64,000 nt of DNA from an uncultured Sphingomonadales bacterium (GTDB lineage: Bacteria > Pseudomonadota > Alphaproteobacteria > Sphingomonadales > Rhodothalassiaceae). Below the pieces are notes generated by a model, which did not search any database, was not told the DNA's origin, and worked only from the letters and a program-made list of their open reading frames with translations. The translations under genes and the position numbers were made by a program. How positions within the stretch are numbered: the stretch's first letter is position 1; every line of letters starts with the position of its first letter. The stretch lies in the NCBI GenBank assembly GCA_947499155.1, contig CANMND010000001.1, positions 597,241-661,240 on the forward strand, given 5' to 3'. Below are positions 43,163 to 52,200 of the stretch, in pieces.

Positions 43163-44407
43163 ATGAATTTTACCTGTTACTTCAAATTCGACCGGCCCGG
43201 CCATAACCTGGCCGCACTCGACGGGTTCCGGGCTGTCGCCATTCTGCTGGTTATGCCCTGCCACTGGGTGCTGGCCTTTGTGAATGGGGAGCCGGGGATG
43301 TCGCTATCCGTTCAGCGGGCACTGACACCGCTGATGAACGGCCTGGTCGGTGTCGATTTGTTTTTCGTGCTAAGCGGCTTCCTCATCACGCACCACATTT
43401 ACAACCGGTATTTAGAGGACCAAGGGGCAAGCAAGTTTCTGTGGAAGCACTATCTCCTCAGGCGCGCCCTGCGTATTCTGCCCGCCTTCTACGCGAGCCT
43501 CATCTTGGCCGGGGCCGTCGCTTATTGCATCGGCCAAGACGCCGAAAATCTCGGCTCCCGGCTATTCGTTAATGTCGTATTCTTGCAGGACTATATCCCA
43601 ACGAACCTGCCTGTGGGGTCGTGGTCCCTGGGTGTGGAAGAGAAATTCTATTTGCTTGCCCCGCTGCTGATGCTCGTGCTGGCGAAATTGCCGTCCTGCC
43701 GGTGGCAGGTGGCGGTGCTGATCGCCCTGTTTTGTGTCTCGCCCATCGCGCGCTATCTCAACGTTCTCGAACACCCGGCGCTCTACACCGTGACGGAAGT
43801 GAAGTTTCTGTTCCGATATCCCTTTCATCTGAATTTCGAGAGCCTGACGCTCGGGATCATCTGTGCGGTGTTGTACAGAAACTCGGGCTTCATGGCCTAT
43901 GCCCGCAAGCATGACCTCGGTGAGGTTTTCTTTCTTCTGGGGGCGATCTTGCTGTTCTATGTCCTTGTGCTGATCCCCTACCGGATCGACACGATCGACG
44001 GGCTGTCGCCTTACCGGGGACCATCGATTATGACCGCCCTGCTGCCGACGATCACAGCGGCTAGCTTCGGGGCGATGGTCCTGGGGGCGCTTGTAGGTGC
44101 AAAGGCGGGCAGGTTTCTCGAATCACCGCACCTGTACCCCGTCGCTGTGCTTTCCTATAGCTTGTACCTGGTGCATCTGATGACGCTCTACGGGGCCATC
44201 CGCCTGACTGGATTGGCGGTTTCCGTGATGTCCGGGCAAGACCTCCGAGATTTTACGCCGGTCTCTCAAATGTTGATCACCCTGCCCGCCTTTGTCGCAC
44301 TGACCAGTCTTGGCGCAGTCGCCATGTATCACGTGGTGGAAAAGCCCTTCCTGCGCTTGCGGAAACGCCAACCGGCCCTTGCGGCTGCGGCCACGCGCAC
44401 GGTCTGA
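43163..44407 (+). CDS. Membrane acyltransferase, acyltransferase 3 family
   Basis: This protein of about 414 residues has ten hydrophobic helices. The family start NLAALDGFRAVAILLVMPCHW contains the catalytic-type His, and VDLFFVLSGFLITHHIY is the second signature. The end is a charged, Arg-rich tail. Such enzymes O-acetylate or acylate surface sugars, lipids or peptides from the inner membrane. The ATG at 43163 is preferred; a GTG at 43145 is possible, and neither has a strong ribosome site. It is a cargo gene with no sugar-synthesis partners nearby. The 42930-43162 interval is A+T rich and empty. Confidence 0.9.
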   Translation: MNFTCYFKFDRPGHNLAALDGFRAVAILLVMPCHWVLAFVNGEPGMSLSVQRALTPLMNGLVGVDLFFVLSGFLITHHIYNRYLEDQGASKFLWKHYLLRRALRILPAFYASLILAGAVAYCIGQDAENLGSRLFVNVVFLQDYIPTNLPVGSWSLGVEEKFYLLAPLLMLVLAKLPSCRWQVAVLIALFCVSPIARYLNVLEHPALYTVTEVKFLFRYPFHLNFESLTLGIICAVLYRNSGFMAYARKHDLGEVFFLLGAILLFYVLVLIPYRIDTIDGLSPYRGPSIMTALLPTITAASFGAMVLGALVGAKAGRFLESPHLYPVAVLSYSLYLVHLMTLYGAIRLTGLAVSVMSGQDLRDFTPVSQMLITLPAFVALTSLGAVAMYHVVEKPFLRLRKRQPALAAAATRTV

Positions 44408-44453
44408 TCGCCCGTGACCCACCGCCCCGCCCCGGCGAGTCGATTATCAAAAA

Positions 44454-44478
44454 AAACGGGGCCATAATGGCCCCGTTT
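44454..44478 (-). terminator. Terminator of the IcmD-like gene
   Basis: AAACGGGGCCA-TAA-TGGCCCCGTTT is an 11-bp perfect stem followed on the minus strand by an unbroken T run into GATAATC. It lies 94 bp past the stop of the leftward IcmD-like gene and 47 bp past the acyltransferase stop, so it may serve both. Confidence 0.85.
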
Positions 44479-44571
44479 ACAGCTCTAAAACCAAGATGTG
44501 CACTTCCCGGAAACCACTATAGACGAAGAACAGTGCCCTAATCCGGGACGGAGGTCATAGAGTCTACGTCT

Positions 44572-44961
44572 TTAGAAGGACATCGTGTTGACGCCGTTGT
44601 TGAGGACTTCCGTCGGTGTCGTGCCGCCCGAGCCGATGGTCTGGGACATGGCTTCGAGCACGATAGGCAGAGCCAGAAGACCGCCACCGGCACCCAAGCG
44701 TACCAGACCGTCTTTCATCGGGGTCTGCTGCGGGGCGTCAACGTGCTGCTTCAGCTTGTAGATCCCGGCAATACCAAGGCCCGCACCGCCGACATAGGCA
44801 ACAGTTGCAAGCAGGTTCGGCAGGTCAGCCGAGGAGTCCGTGATGTTCTGTGTCACGTTCGTGAAATCGTTAGCGTGCGCGCCAGTCGATGCTGCGGAAG
44901 CGATAAGGGCACCAGCTGTGAATCCTGAAGCAATACGCAATGTAAGATTTTTCAGTTTCAT
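44572..44961 (-). CDS. IcmD/TraP-like small exported protein
   Basis: I start at the ATG at 44961, behind GGAGGAAATTACT. The 129-residue product has a Sec signal (RIASGFTAGALIASAASTGAHA) and two hydrophobic helices in the mature part, with LLATVAYVGGAGLGIAGIYK, KQHVDAPQQTPMKDGLVRL and GGLLALPIVLE. This layout strongly resembles IcmD/DotP-type proteins of type IVB secretion systems. No other dot/icm or virB gene is in the window, so it is an orphan. It might add to a helper channel, or be exported for another purpose. Confidence 0.65.
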   Translation of the reverse strand: MKLKNLTLRIASGFTAGALIASAASTGAHANDFTNVTQNITDSSADLPNLLATVAYVGGAGLGIAGIYKLKQHVDAPQQTPMKDGLVRLGAGGGLLALPIVLEAMSQTIGSGGTTPTEVLNNGVNTMSF

Positions 44962-45184
44962 AGTAATTTCCTCCGTTAGAGTACGCATTCAAAAATTATC
45001 TCAGACAATCGCATAACAGCTTACAGAACACATTATTAAAGTTGTATTAATTTATAAATACTCAGTTTTCTATATTATACTCTGCGCCATCTCATGAAAG
45101 ATTTATACTATGGTCTGAACCCAATTCAACCCATTGATTTATTGTAGCGAAGTGTGATTCAAGATTCTCATGAGGATTTCTTTC

Positions 45185-45319
45185 ATGCGATTTGACCAGT
45201 CTGATGATGAACGGGAGGTGATTGAGTCGCTTTTGCCGAAAGCCGGGCACCACTATCGGCAAGCGCTGCATAATAGCCCAGATACAGTTCGATCTGCCCG
45301 ATCTGAACGAAAGGCTTAG
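45185..45319 (+). pseudogene. IS5-family transposase N-terminal remnant
   Basis: ATG at 45185 opens MRFDQSDDEREVIESLLPKA, which matches the IS5-type N-terminus (RFDLTDEEWALIEPLLP). The reading then leaves the family pattern and stops after 45 codons. No catalytic region and no clear terminal inverted repeats were seen. It is a scar of a past insertion in the otherwise empty 44989-45480 interval. Confidence 0.7.
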
Positions 45320-45423
45320 GCTAAAAGTCCTTGCCACCGAGGACACCGGACAAGCCGCCGGAGTCTTCGCCGCGAAACCCTGAGCGGTAAATTTGCATTT
45401 CGCGAATTTTTACAACTTGATCC

Positions 45424-45444
45424 GGGCCGGGCCATGCCCGGCCC
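45424..45444. repeat. Perfect 9-bp G+C hairpin near the IS relic
   Basis: GGGCCGGGC-CAT-GCCCGGCCC is a perfect dyad followed by GAAAATTT. It may be a weak terminator or part of the element's recurrent hairpin structures. Confidence 0.5.
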
Positions 45445-45480
45445 GAAAATTTAGGGATGGGTCGGGCGGGACAAGAAAAC

Positions 45481-45503
45481 TGCCCCCGCGTGACGCGGGG
45501 GCA
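45481..45503 (-). terminator. Terminator of the ardC gene
   Basis: TGCCCCCGCG-TGA-CGCGGGGGCA is a perfect 10-bp stem, six bases past the ArdC stop. It is followed on the minus strand by GTTTTCTTGT, a classical intrinsic terminator. Confidence 0.85.
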
Positions 45504-45508
45504 GGCTC

Positions 45509-46429
45509 TCAGGCCGCTTCCTGTTCTGTTGCTTGCTCTGGGGCCTTATCTGCGTTTGGCTGCAAACCGTGCAGGAAATCCACGGCACGCTGTGCATGGG
45601 CTGCGGCGGTGAAGATCGCGCGCTTGTCGTTCTCCATAACCTTCAACCAAGAACCGATATAAGCGGCGTGATCCTCGCGGGGCTCGGGGGTCAATTCCAG
45701 ATCAGCGGCCAGAAAGGCAGAACCAAGCTCGGCGACCAGTTCCTCGGCGGCGTAACCTTCATCGCCCCAGCGCTTGCGGCCAAAGTCACGGTCCAGCCGC
45801 GTCTTGTGCCGAGTCCAGTGGCAAATCTCATGACCAAGGGTCGTGTAAAACGATTCCGCGTCCCTGAACGCCTCGAAGGGCGGCATCTGCACATAGTCAG
45901 AACTGACAGCGTAATAAGCCTGATTGCCACCATGCCGGATATCGGCACGGGTCGCGGTAAAGAACGCTTCCGCCCGTTCGATCCGCTCGACGGGATCAAG
46001 TTGCGGCTCGGCCACGGCGTAGTAATGCGCGGGTAAGCCCTCGATCTGCTCGACGTTAAAACAGCTATACCCCTTCATAAACGGAATATCCCGCTCCTCT
46101 TCCTCGCCGGTCTCGGCGTCGATCTCGGTGCGGCTGATGGTATTGGCATAAACAACAAGGGAGCCTTTCTCGCCCTTGCGAACATGCCCGCCCAATTCCT
46201 GGGCCTGCCGAAATGTCATCCAGATAGGCGCGGCAAAGCCACGTTCCACGGCGGACGCCCAGAGCATGAGAACATTTATGCCATTGTACGGAGCGCCATT
46301 GAACCGTAGCGGCCTTGTGATCCGGCCTGCGGCGTGCTCGGCGTTCCATGGCTTGAACCATGTACGGATTCCCTTCTCAAGGTCGGCAACGATCTTGTCG
46401 GTAACGCGGGTGTAAACATCGGCTTTCAT
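45509..46429 (-). CDS. ardC: ArdC-like antirestriction protein (ssDNA-binding, zincin C-terminal domain)
   Basis: The ATG at 46429 (MKADVYTRVTDKIVADLEKG) follows AGGAAAG; the longer frame is G+C-rich shadow. This 306-residue protein has the ArdC N-terminal ssDNA-binding domain (FKPWNA, LRFNGAPYNGINVLML, WMTFRQAQELGGHVRKGEKG) and a metalloprotease-like C-terminal domain with HEICH at residues 200-204 and a downstream AAEELVAELGSAF. ArdC proteins shield incoming single-stranded element DNA from host restriction. It has its own terminator. Confidence 0.92.
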   Translation of the reverse strand: MKADVYTRVTDKIVADLEKGIRTWFKPWNAEHAAGRITRPLRFNGAPYNGINVLMLWASAVERGFAAPIWMTFRQAQELGGHVRKGEKGSLVVYANTISRTEIDAETGEEEERDIPFMKGYSCFNVEQIEGLPAHYYAVAEPQLDPVERIERAEAFFTATRADIRHGGNQAYYAVSSDYVQMPPFEAFRDAESFYTTLGHEICHWTRHKTRLDRDFGRKRWGDEGYAAEELVAELGSAFLAADLELTPEPREDHAAYIGSWLKVMENDKRAIFTAAAHAQRAVDFLHGLQPNADKAPEQATEQEAA

Positions 46430-46585
46430 TGGTCTTTCCTTTCCTCGTCTTGATAAAAGCGGTTGCACATGCAACCGGACGAGGCCCGCGCCGGTGAGCG
46501 GGGGTAAGGCGGTCAAGGCCGGACGCGGGGAAAGGGGTATCTCCCGGCCTGCACAAGAACCGACCAACGGGAGGGGCGCGGAAGG

Positions 46586-46718
46586 TCGGGGAACGCCCCG
46601 CGTCCGCCCGGAGCACACGCGAAGGGCCTGGCCTTGACGGCCAAGGGGCCGCAGGCCCCCAAAAACAAGACAAAGAATGCGGCCTGAAGGCCGCTCAACC
46701 GGGGCGGCGAAGCCGCCC
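46586..46718. repeat. Cluster of five G+C-rich hairpins upstream of ardC
   Basis: Hairpins occur at 46586-46599 (CGGGG-AACG-CCCCG), 46629-46643 (TGGCC-TTGAC-GGCCA), 46645-46659 (GGGGCC-GCA-GGCCCC), 46679-46694 (GCGGCC-TGAA-GGCCGC) and 46702-46718 (GGGCGGC-GAA-GCCGCCC). The 46430-46888 interval contains no supported gene. The hairpins resemble those of the large array at 40418-40839 and lie in the ardC leader, which may matter for single-strand expression during transfer. Confidence 0.6.
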
Positions 46719-46888
46719 TAAACGCGAGGGATGGAAGCCGCAGGGCCAAGACCCGGCAAAGCCGAGGCTTGGTTCACGACAGCCCGGTTCGGCTACGCCG
46801 GACGCGCCCTGTCTGGATTTCTATCCTTTCGTCATTGGAAATGAGTAAATTTGGTGTAACACTGGTGCACCTATCGGGAGTTGCAATC

Positions 46889-47131
46889 GTGCCTCGAACG
46901 AAAAGTAAAAAGAACAGCGTGCGCCTGTCCGTGACTTTGGATGAGAAGGAATACGCTGAATTAAGCCGGATTGGGGCCGAACTCGACCTGTCTGCGGCGT
47001 GGATGATCCGCCGCGCCGTATCCGAGTTTGTGGCGCGGAATCGCGACAATGTCGCATCCGACCTGCCATTGCAGCGGCCCGAACCGGAAGCCGGGAGAAC
47101 AAGGAAAGCGGGGAGTTCAGGTGGTCACTGA
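46889..47131 (+). CDS. Ribbon-helix-helix DNA-binding protein at the head of the SspFGH-like cassette
   Basis: The preferred start is a GTG at 46889, nine bases after CGGGAG (an ATG at 46841 is possible). The 80-residue product has a basic start, the RHH strand-helix-helix SVRLSVTLDEKEYAELSRIG then SAAWMIRRAVSEFVAR, and a loose C-terminal tail. It overlaps the start of the helicase gene by 11 bp, so it is translated with the cassette and is a good candidate for its repressor. Confidence 0.8.
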   Translation: MPRTKSKKNSVRLSVTLDEKEYAELSRIGAELDLSAAWMIRRAVSEFVARNRDNVASDLPLQRPEPEAGRTRKAGSSGGH

Positions 47132-49295
47132 CCAGGCAGCAATACAGCAGGAGCCATCGACCGGTACGCAAGGCCGGTCGCTGCGGACACTCGATGATGT
47201 CCGCCCCCTTTATATGCTGCCAGCCGACCCGCTCGCGGACGAAGTTCTGATTCCAGGTTTTCAGGGCGCGGGCAAGGTTGACTGTATGGTCGGGTTCTTC
47301 TCAAGCGAGGTTCTGGCGTCCCTCGCCCCCGGCCTGGCGACTTACATTGCTGGCTCGGAAAACAGTTTCCGTCTGATCATCAGCCCCTTACTCCGTGCTG
47401 AGGACCAGACTGCCATTGAACACGGCATGAAGTCTGCCGAAGATGTTGCAGATCAAATTCTGGAAGAGCTGAATGTCACAGAGGATCTGCTTCAGCGGCA
47501 TACGCTGAAGTGTCTGTCGTGGCTGCTGCGCGAAAATCGGATCGAAATCAAAATCGCCCTGATGAAGGATGCGCTCTTTCATCCAAAAGTCTGGTTGTTC
47601 GAAGAGCGCGAGGATGTCGTTGCAGCGCACGGGTCAAGCAATGTGACCTATGCGGGGATCAGGAAGAATATCGAACAGATTGCAGTGTCGAGATCATGGC
47701 AGGACCCGAACCAACGCTATATTACCGACAAGCTGCGCTACGAATTCGGTCGCCTGTGGGAGAACAAGGACGAAAACTGTCTCGTCATCTCGCTGCCGGA
47801 GGCGGTCCGGCAGCGCCTGCTACGCACCTACAGCTCAGAAACACCGCCGACGGAAGATGACCTGCGGGCACTCTACGGTCGGGCCACCGGGCTATCGGAA
47901 GAGCCGGAACCTTATGAACAGGCTCCATTACCGAGTGCGGGATTCGCCATACCGGACTGGCTGCGTTACGAGGACGGCCCCTTCGAGCATCAGGGCAAGG
48001 CTGTGGCCGCATGGTGCGAAGCCGGGTATCGCGGCGTGCTGGAAATGGCGACCGGGTCGGGCAAGACAATCACCTCGATGATTGCGGCGCACCGCCTGTA
48101 TGAGGAACACAAGCCGCTCTTGATCGTCGTCGCCGCACCGTATGTGCCACTGATCGAACAATGGTGCGATGAAATCGCGCCGTTCGGAGTGAAACCCGTC
48201 AACCTGACGACGGCTGGCAGCGCCGCCAAACGTGCAAGAGAGCTACAGAAGATCAAGCGGCGGCTCCGTACCGGCTTGTCGGATGTCGAAGCGGTTGTCG
48301 TCAGTCACGACACACTCTGTACACCGGAATTCCTCGATGCCGTGAAATCGTTCGACTGCGCGCGGCTTCTAATTGCGGATGAAGCACACAATCTGGGCCG
48401 CCCGTCTTTCATCAACAATCCACCCGAGTTCTTTGAACACCGGCTTGGCCTCTCTGCCACGCCGATACGCCAATACGACGAGGAAGGAACGGACGCGCTA
48501 TTCGGGTTTTTCGGCCCCGTAGCATTCGGGTTCACGCTTGAGGAAGCGATTGGCCGCTGCCTTGTCGAATACGATTACTACGTCCATCCTGTCTATCTCA
48601 CCCAAAGCGAGATGGATGAATGGTTCGACTTGACAGCCAGGATCAAACAGAATGCCTGGCGGGGCGAAGGCGGCAAACCGGACGATTATCTGGCGAAGCT
48701 GCTGCGTGACCGGCGTGCGCTTCTGGAAACAGCATCGGGCAAGGTCACGATGCTCAGGGATCTTCTCGCAATAGAAGATGCCGGTCGTCTGCGGCATACG
48801 CTGGTCTACACTTCCGACAAGGGGCCGGACCAACTCGACAATGTAAACAGGCTGCTGCGCGACAAGAACATCCTCTTTCACCAGCTCACGGCTGAAGAGA
48901 CCGCCAGCCGTGAAAAAACGAAGAGGATTATCCGGTCATTCCAGGACGGCGAAATTCAGGTTCTGACCGCCAAACGCGTGCTCGATGAAGGGGTGAACAT
49001 CCCACAAATATGCAAGGCGTTCATCCTTGCAAGCACCACGGTCGAGCGGCAGTGGGTGCAACGGCGCGGTCGTCTGCTGCGCACATGCAGTGCTATCGGA
49101 AAGACGCATAGCGTTATTCACGACCTGCTGGCATTGCCGCCGGGAATGGATGAGGAGATCGATCCCGACGCGCGTGCTTTGGTTCGCTCGGAGCTGCGCC
49201 GTGCGCAGGAATTCGCGCGGCTCGCAAGGAACGCCGGCCGACCGGGCGGCCCGCTGGCGATGATCGATAAAATGGTTGATGCCGCGTACCTGTAA
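47121..49295 (+). CDS. Helicase with phospholipase-D-like N-terminus, SspF-like
   Basis: The start is a GTG at 47121, behind GGGGAG, overlapping the RHH gene. This 724-residue protein has an N-terminal PLD-like domain (HPKVWLFEEREDVVAAHGSS, with the HxK and Ser/Asn part) and an SF2 helicase core: Walker A EMATGSGKTITSM, DEAH box IADEAHNLG, SAT motif LGLSATPIRQ and motif VI VQRRGRLLR. This layout fits the helicase of the phosphorothioation-dependent SspFGH cassette; I base that name on gene order and neighbours. SspFGH is reported to damage DNA lacking phosphorothioate and to block phage replication. Here it probably opens or cuts unmodified DNA. Confidence 0.8.
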   Translation: MVTDQAAIQQEPSTGTQGRSLRTLDDVRPLYMLPADPLADEVLIPGFQGAGKVDCMVGFFSSEVLASLAPGLATYIAGSENSFRLIISPLLRAEDQTAIEHGMKSAEDVADQILEELNVTEDLLQRHTLKCLSWLLRENRIEIKIALMKDALFHPKVWLFEEREDVVAAHGSSNVTYAGIRKNIEQIAVSRSWQDPNQRYITDKLRYEFGRLWENKDENCLVISLPEAVRQRLLRTYSSETPPTEDDLRALYGRATGLSEEPEPYEQAPLPSAGFAIPDWLRYEDGPFEHQGKAVAAWCEAGYRGVLEMATGSGKTITSMIAAHRLYEEHKPLLIVVAAPYVPLIEQWCDEIAPFGVKPVNLTTAGSAAKRARELQKIKRRLRTGLSDVEAVVVSHDTLCTPEFLDAVKSFDCARLLIADEAHNLGRPSFINNPPEFFEHRLGLSATPIRQYDEEGTDALFGFFGPVAFGFTLEEAIGRCLVEYDYYVHPVYLTQSEMDEWFDLTARIKQNAWRGEGGKPDDYLAKLLRDRRALLETASGKVTMLRDLLAIEDAGRLRHTLVYTSDKGPDQLDNVNRLLRDKNILFHQLTAEETASREKTKRIIRSFQDGEIQVLTAKRVLDEGVNIPQICKAFILASTTVERQWVQRRGRLLRTCSAIGKTHSVIHDLLALPPGMDEEIDPDARALVRSELRRAQEFARLARNAGRPGGPLAMIDKMVDAAYL

Positions 49296-49314
49296 AGGCT
49301 GAGGGGGAAGATAA

Positions 49315-49551
49315 ATGCCACTGAATGATAAAAAGATAATCTCGATTATCCTTGAGCAATGCGAGGGAATTGAGGAACGGTGCGACGGCTACAGAGAAGA
49401 GGTTATCGAAGTGATCTCCGAAATACTGGAGTACGAAAGGGGTCACCGCGTTTCGGCCACGAATATTCAAAAAAAGATCAACGATAAATGTAACACGGCG
49501 GCCCGCTTCCTCGCTGAGCGGCGCGGCCATAGCGCAAGCACGGAGGAATAA
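49315..49551 (+). CDS. Small protein of the SspFGH-like cassette (SspG-like by position)
   Basis: This 78-residue acidic helical protein (MPLNDKKIISIILEQCEGIE, EVIEVISEILEYERGHRVSA) starts behind GAGGGGGAAG. It has no recognised domain. It fits between the helicase and the SMC-like ATPase with gaps of 19 and 5 bp, the place of SspG in sspFGH cassettes. The assignment is positional only. Confidence 0.65.
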   Translation: MPLNDKKIISIILEQCEGIEERCDGYREEVIEVISEILEYERGHRVSATNIQKKINDKCNTAARFLAERRGHSASTEE

Positions 49552-49556
49552 GCACG

Positions 49557-51698
49557 ATGAAACTTCTCCGCGCCGAATTTCAAAATTTCCGGCTTCTCCG
49601 AGACCTTGAACTTCAGTTCTCCAGCGATCCGCAGAAAAACCTTACGGTCGTTCGAGCGGCAAATGAGTCAGGCAAGACGACGATCCTCCATGCGTTGCAG
49701 TGGGCGCTCTATGGCGATGCCGCACTTCCGGGCAAGGGCGACGGTTTTCGCCTGCATCCAATCGACTGGGAAGCGAGCGAGGGTAAACGCGTCCCAATCA
49801 CTGCGACTGTCGAATTTGAGATAACCACCTACCGGCGCACATCGGGGCAAGTGCGCGAAACGCGCCGCCGGTATCGTCTTGTGCGTTCGACCTTTGAAGA
49901 CGTAGACAGCCAGGCGCGCCGCTCCGCCTCGACCGTGAAGCTATTCGCACTGAATGATACAGGCGCAACTCCTATCGATGCTCCGGAAGCGCTGATTAGC
50001 GATGAATTGCCACCGGAGTTGCGAGAGGTCTTTTTCACGGACGGCGACCGAGCGCTGAGTTTCATCGAAGCGGATGTCGCTTTGTCTACCAAGCGCGAGC
50101 GCGTGCAGCGCGCCATCCGCTCCCTACTCGGGCTCGGCGTCATCGACGACGCGATCAAGCATGTGCGCAAGGCGGCAGCGGAAGTGAACAGGAAGGCAAA
50201 ACAGGTCGACTCCGGCAGTGAACTGGACAGGATCGCTTCGCGCCTTGAGGCCATCGAGAACGACCGGGAGGGAATGGAGGCCGATCTTGAAGACGCAAAG
50301 CAGCAATTCGGGGCTTTTGATGAGAAGGTCGATGAGATCGACCGCAAGATATCGGCAGCGCTTCAGAAAGGCGATAAGGAGAAGCTGCAAAAAGACCTCG
50401 AATCTGCCAAGCGCGAGATAAAGCAGCTTGATGAGCAGCTTACGGCGGCGAACAAGGAACATTCCGCGCTGTTTCGAGGCCGGGCGATTGCCGCCGACCT
50501 GCTCGCCCCTCTGCTCGGACGCGCTTTCGAGAAACTCGAAGAGCTACACGACCAAGGCAAGATTCCGAATACGACGATCCCGGTGCTTCAAGATCGTCTC
50601 TCGGCGGAAATCTGTATCTGCGGTGAGTCGCTTGAACCCGGTGATCCGGACAGCGAGAAGCGTCGCACGCATATCCAGAAACTCATCGACAACACCCAGC
50701 GAGCCGATGAAATTCAGGAAATCATCACCGACCTGTACTATGGCGCGAAGCCACTGCAAGGCGGTGGTGAGGCCGGATCAGATGCATGGCTGGAGGACTA
50801 TCGCAAGGTCGTCGAGCGCCGGGATGGTATTCAGAACCTGCGCGATGAGGCCGGGCGGAAATTCCGGGCGCTGGAAATCCAGCTGGACGACTTGCCGGAT
50901 ACGGATATTCAGGGCCTGCGCGAAACCCGTCGCCAGTACAAGGACCAGCGCGACCGCCACCTATCCAGGCAATCCGCCATCGAAACGCAGCTCACAGGGT
51001 TGCGTCGCGAGCGCGAAGAGCTTGAGGTCGATCGGGATCGCCTGCTTCGCGAACAGAAGAAGGGCGCGCGCATCCTGGCAGAACTGCAAGTTACGCAGGA
51101 TGTCACGAAGGTGCTGCAAAGCGCGTATCAGCGAATTACCAATGAGGAACTGCACAAAGTCAGTGATTTGATGAACAGCATATTCCTTGAAATGATCGGG
51201 GCGGACCCTGAACAGGGCGCGATTATCCGGCGTGCTGAAATCAGCCCGGAATTCGACATCATCGTCTATGGCCCCAACGACAGAACGCTCAATCCGGATC
51301 GTGATTTGAACGGAGCCTCGCGCCGCGCTCTCACACTCGCCTTCATTCTGGCGCTGACCAAGGTCAGCGAAGTTGAAGCTCCCAATGTGATTGACACACC
51401 GCTCGGAATGACGAGCGGCTTCGTCAAACGTTCGATCCTGCGCACAGCGGTGCGCGAAAGCGCCCAGCTTATCCTGTTCCTGACACATGACGAGATCGCG
51501 GGGTGCGAGGAGATTATCGACGAGGCGGCGGGCGTGGTCTTTACCCTGACCAATCCGGCGCACTATCCAAAGATGCTCGTCAATGATCCCGGCGTCGCCG
51601 AACGCAAGGTTCTACGTTGCGAATGCGATCATCGTAGCGAATGTCAACTCTGCCAGCGCCACGCAGATGCGCAGGTCGAACTGGAAATAGCGTCATAG
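49557..51698 (+). CDS. SMC/DndD-like AAA ATPase of the SspFGH-like cassette (SspH-like)
   Basis: This 713-residue protein starts behind GGAGG. It has Walker A RAANESGKTTILHALQWALY (residues ~35-55), a long coiled-coil middle with a CxC element (EICICGESLEPGD, residue ~357), a signature-like segment GASRRALTLAFILALTK and Walker B VIDTPLGMTSG. The last 30 residues hold four cysteines (RCECDHRSECQLCQRH), a probable zinc site. It resembles DndD and Rad50-like ATPases. In this cassette it probably acts with the helicase in sensing or degrading unmodified DNA. Confidence 0.85.
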   Translation: MKLLRAEFQNFRLLRDLELQFSSDPQKNLTVVRAANESGKTTILHALQWALYGDAALPGKGDGFRLHPIDWEASEGKRVPITATVEFEITTYRRTSGQVRETRRRYRLVRSTFEDVDSQARRSASTVKLFALNDTGATPIDAPEALISDELPPELREVFFTDGDRALSFIEADVALSTKRERVQRAIRSLLGLGVIDDAIKHVRKAAAEVNRKAKQVDSGSELDRIASRLEAIENDREGMEADLEDAKQQFGAFDEKVDEIDRKISAALQKGDKEKLQKDLESAKREIKQLDEQLTAANKEHSALFRGRAIAADLLAPLLGRAFEKLEELHDQGKIPNTTIPVLQDRLSAEICICGESLEPGDPDSEKRRTHIQKLIDNTQRADEIQEIITDLYYGAKPLQGGGEAGSDAWLEDYRKVVERRDGIQNLRDEAGRKFRALEIQLDDLPDTDIQGLRETRRQYKDQRDRHLSRQSAIETQLTGLRREREELEVDRDRLLREQKKGARILAELQVTQDVTKVLQSAYQRITNEELHKVSDLMNSIFLEMIGADPEQGAIIRRAEISPEFDIIVYGPNDRTLNPDRDLNGASRRALTLAFILALTKVSEVEAPNVIDTPLGMTSGFVKRSILRTAVRESAQLILFLTHDEIAGCEEIIDEAAGVVFTLTNPAHYPKMLVNDPGVAERKVLRCECDHRSECQLCQRHADAQVELEIAS

Positions 51699-51707
51699 GA
51701 GGCGACG

Positions 51708-52169
51708 ATGGCAGACAGATACTTTAACCCGTTCCAGGCAATCGACATCAACGTGCCGGTCGAGTTCCACGAAGCTTTTACGCGCTACTGCCAGCGGAGC
51801 GCGGATGCCATCATCGACCAAAGTCCCTTCCCGCGCATGGTCGATCTGTGGTTTCTCTCCGTTTGCGTCGCTGCGCGGCTCGACCTTGAGCCTGGCGACA
51901 TCAGCAAATACGAGACGCGGAAAATTATCGACGGATCGATCTTTGGTAGTGACCCGTGGCGGGTTCATACCTTGATGCTGATCGCAATCGGCAAAACAGG
52001 CGATGTGCAGATCGTATCTGAGCCGCGCAAGATGATGACCCTCGCCAGCGGCCTCGCCATAGCCGGATTGCCGAAAGTGATCGACATGCTGAAGGACGGC
52101 GATGCCGAACCGATCTGGAACCTGTCGGATGCTGTTGATGGGATTCTAAGGAAGCAAAGCGCTGCCTAA
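51708..52169 (+). CDS. Hypothetical protein following the SMC-like ATPase
   Basis: This 153-residue soluble protein (MADRYFNPFQAIDINVPVEF, AFTRYCQRSADAIIDQSPFP, GDISKYETRKIIDG) starts behind GGAGG, nine bases after the ATPase stop. I recognise no named domain. The close spacing makes it a fourth gene of the cassette, and similar-sized proteins of unknown function accompany other phosphorothioation loci. Its role could be regulatory or structural. Confidence 0.7.
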   Translation: MADRYFNPFQAIDINVPVEFHEAFTRYCQRSADAIIDQSPFPRMVDLWFLSVCVAARLDLEPGDISKYETRKIIDGSIFGSDPWRVHTLMLIAIGKTGDVQIVSEPRKMMTLASGLAIAGLPKVIDMLKDGDAEPIWNLSDAVDGILRKQSAA

Positions 52170-52200
52170 AAGACTGGGCGTCAAAAAAGGAAAGCAAGAG

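Noticed and set aside
45092..45346. 84-codon minus-strand frame
   Set aside because: It is antisense to the IS5-type transposase relic, which matches a known N-terminus.
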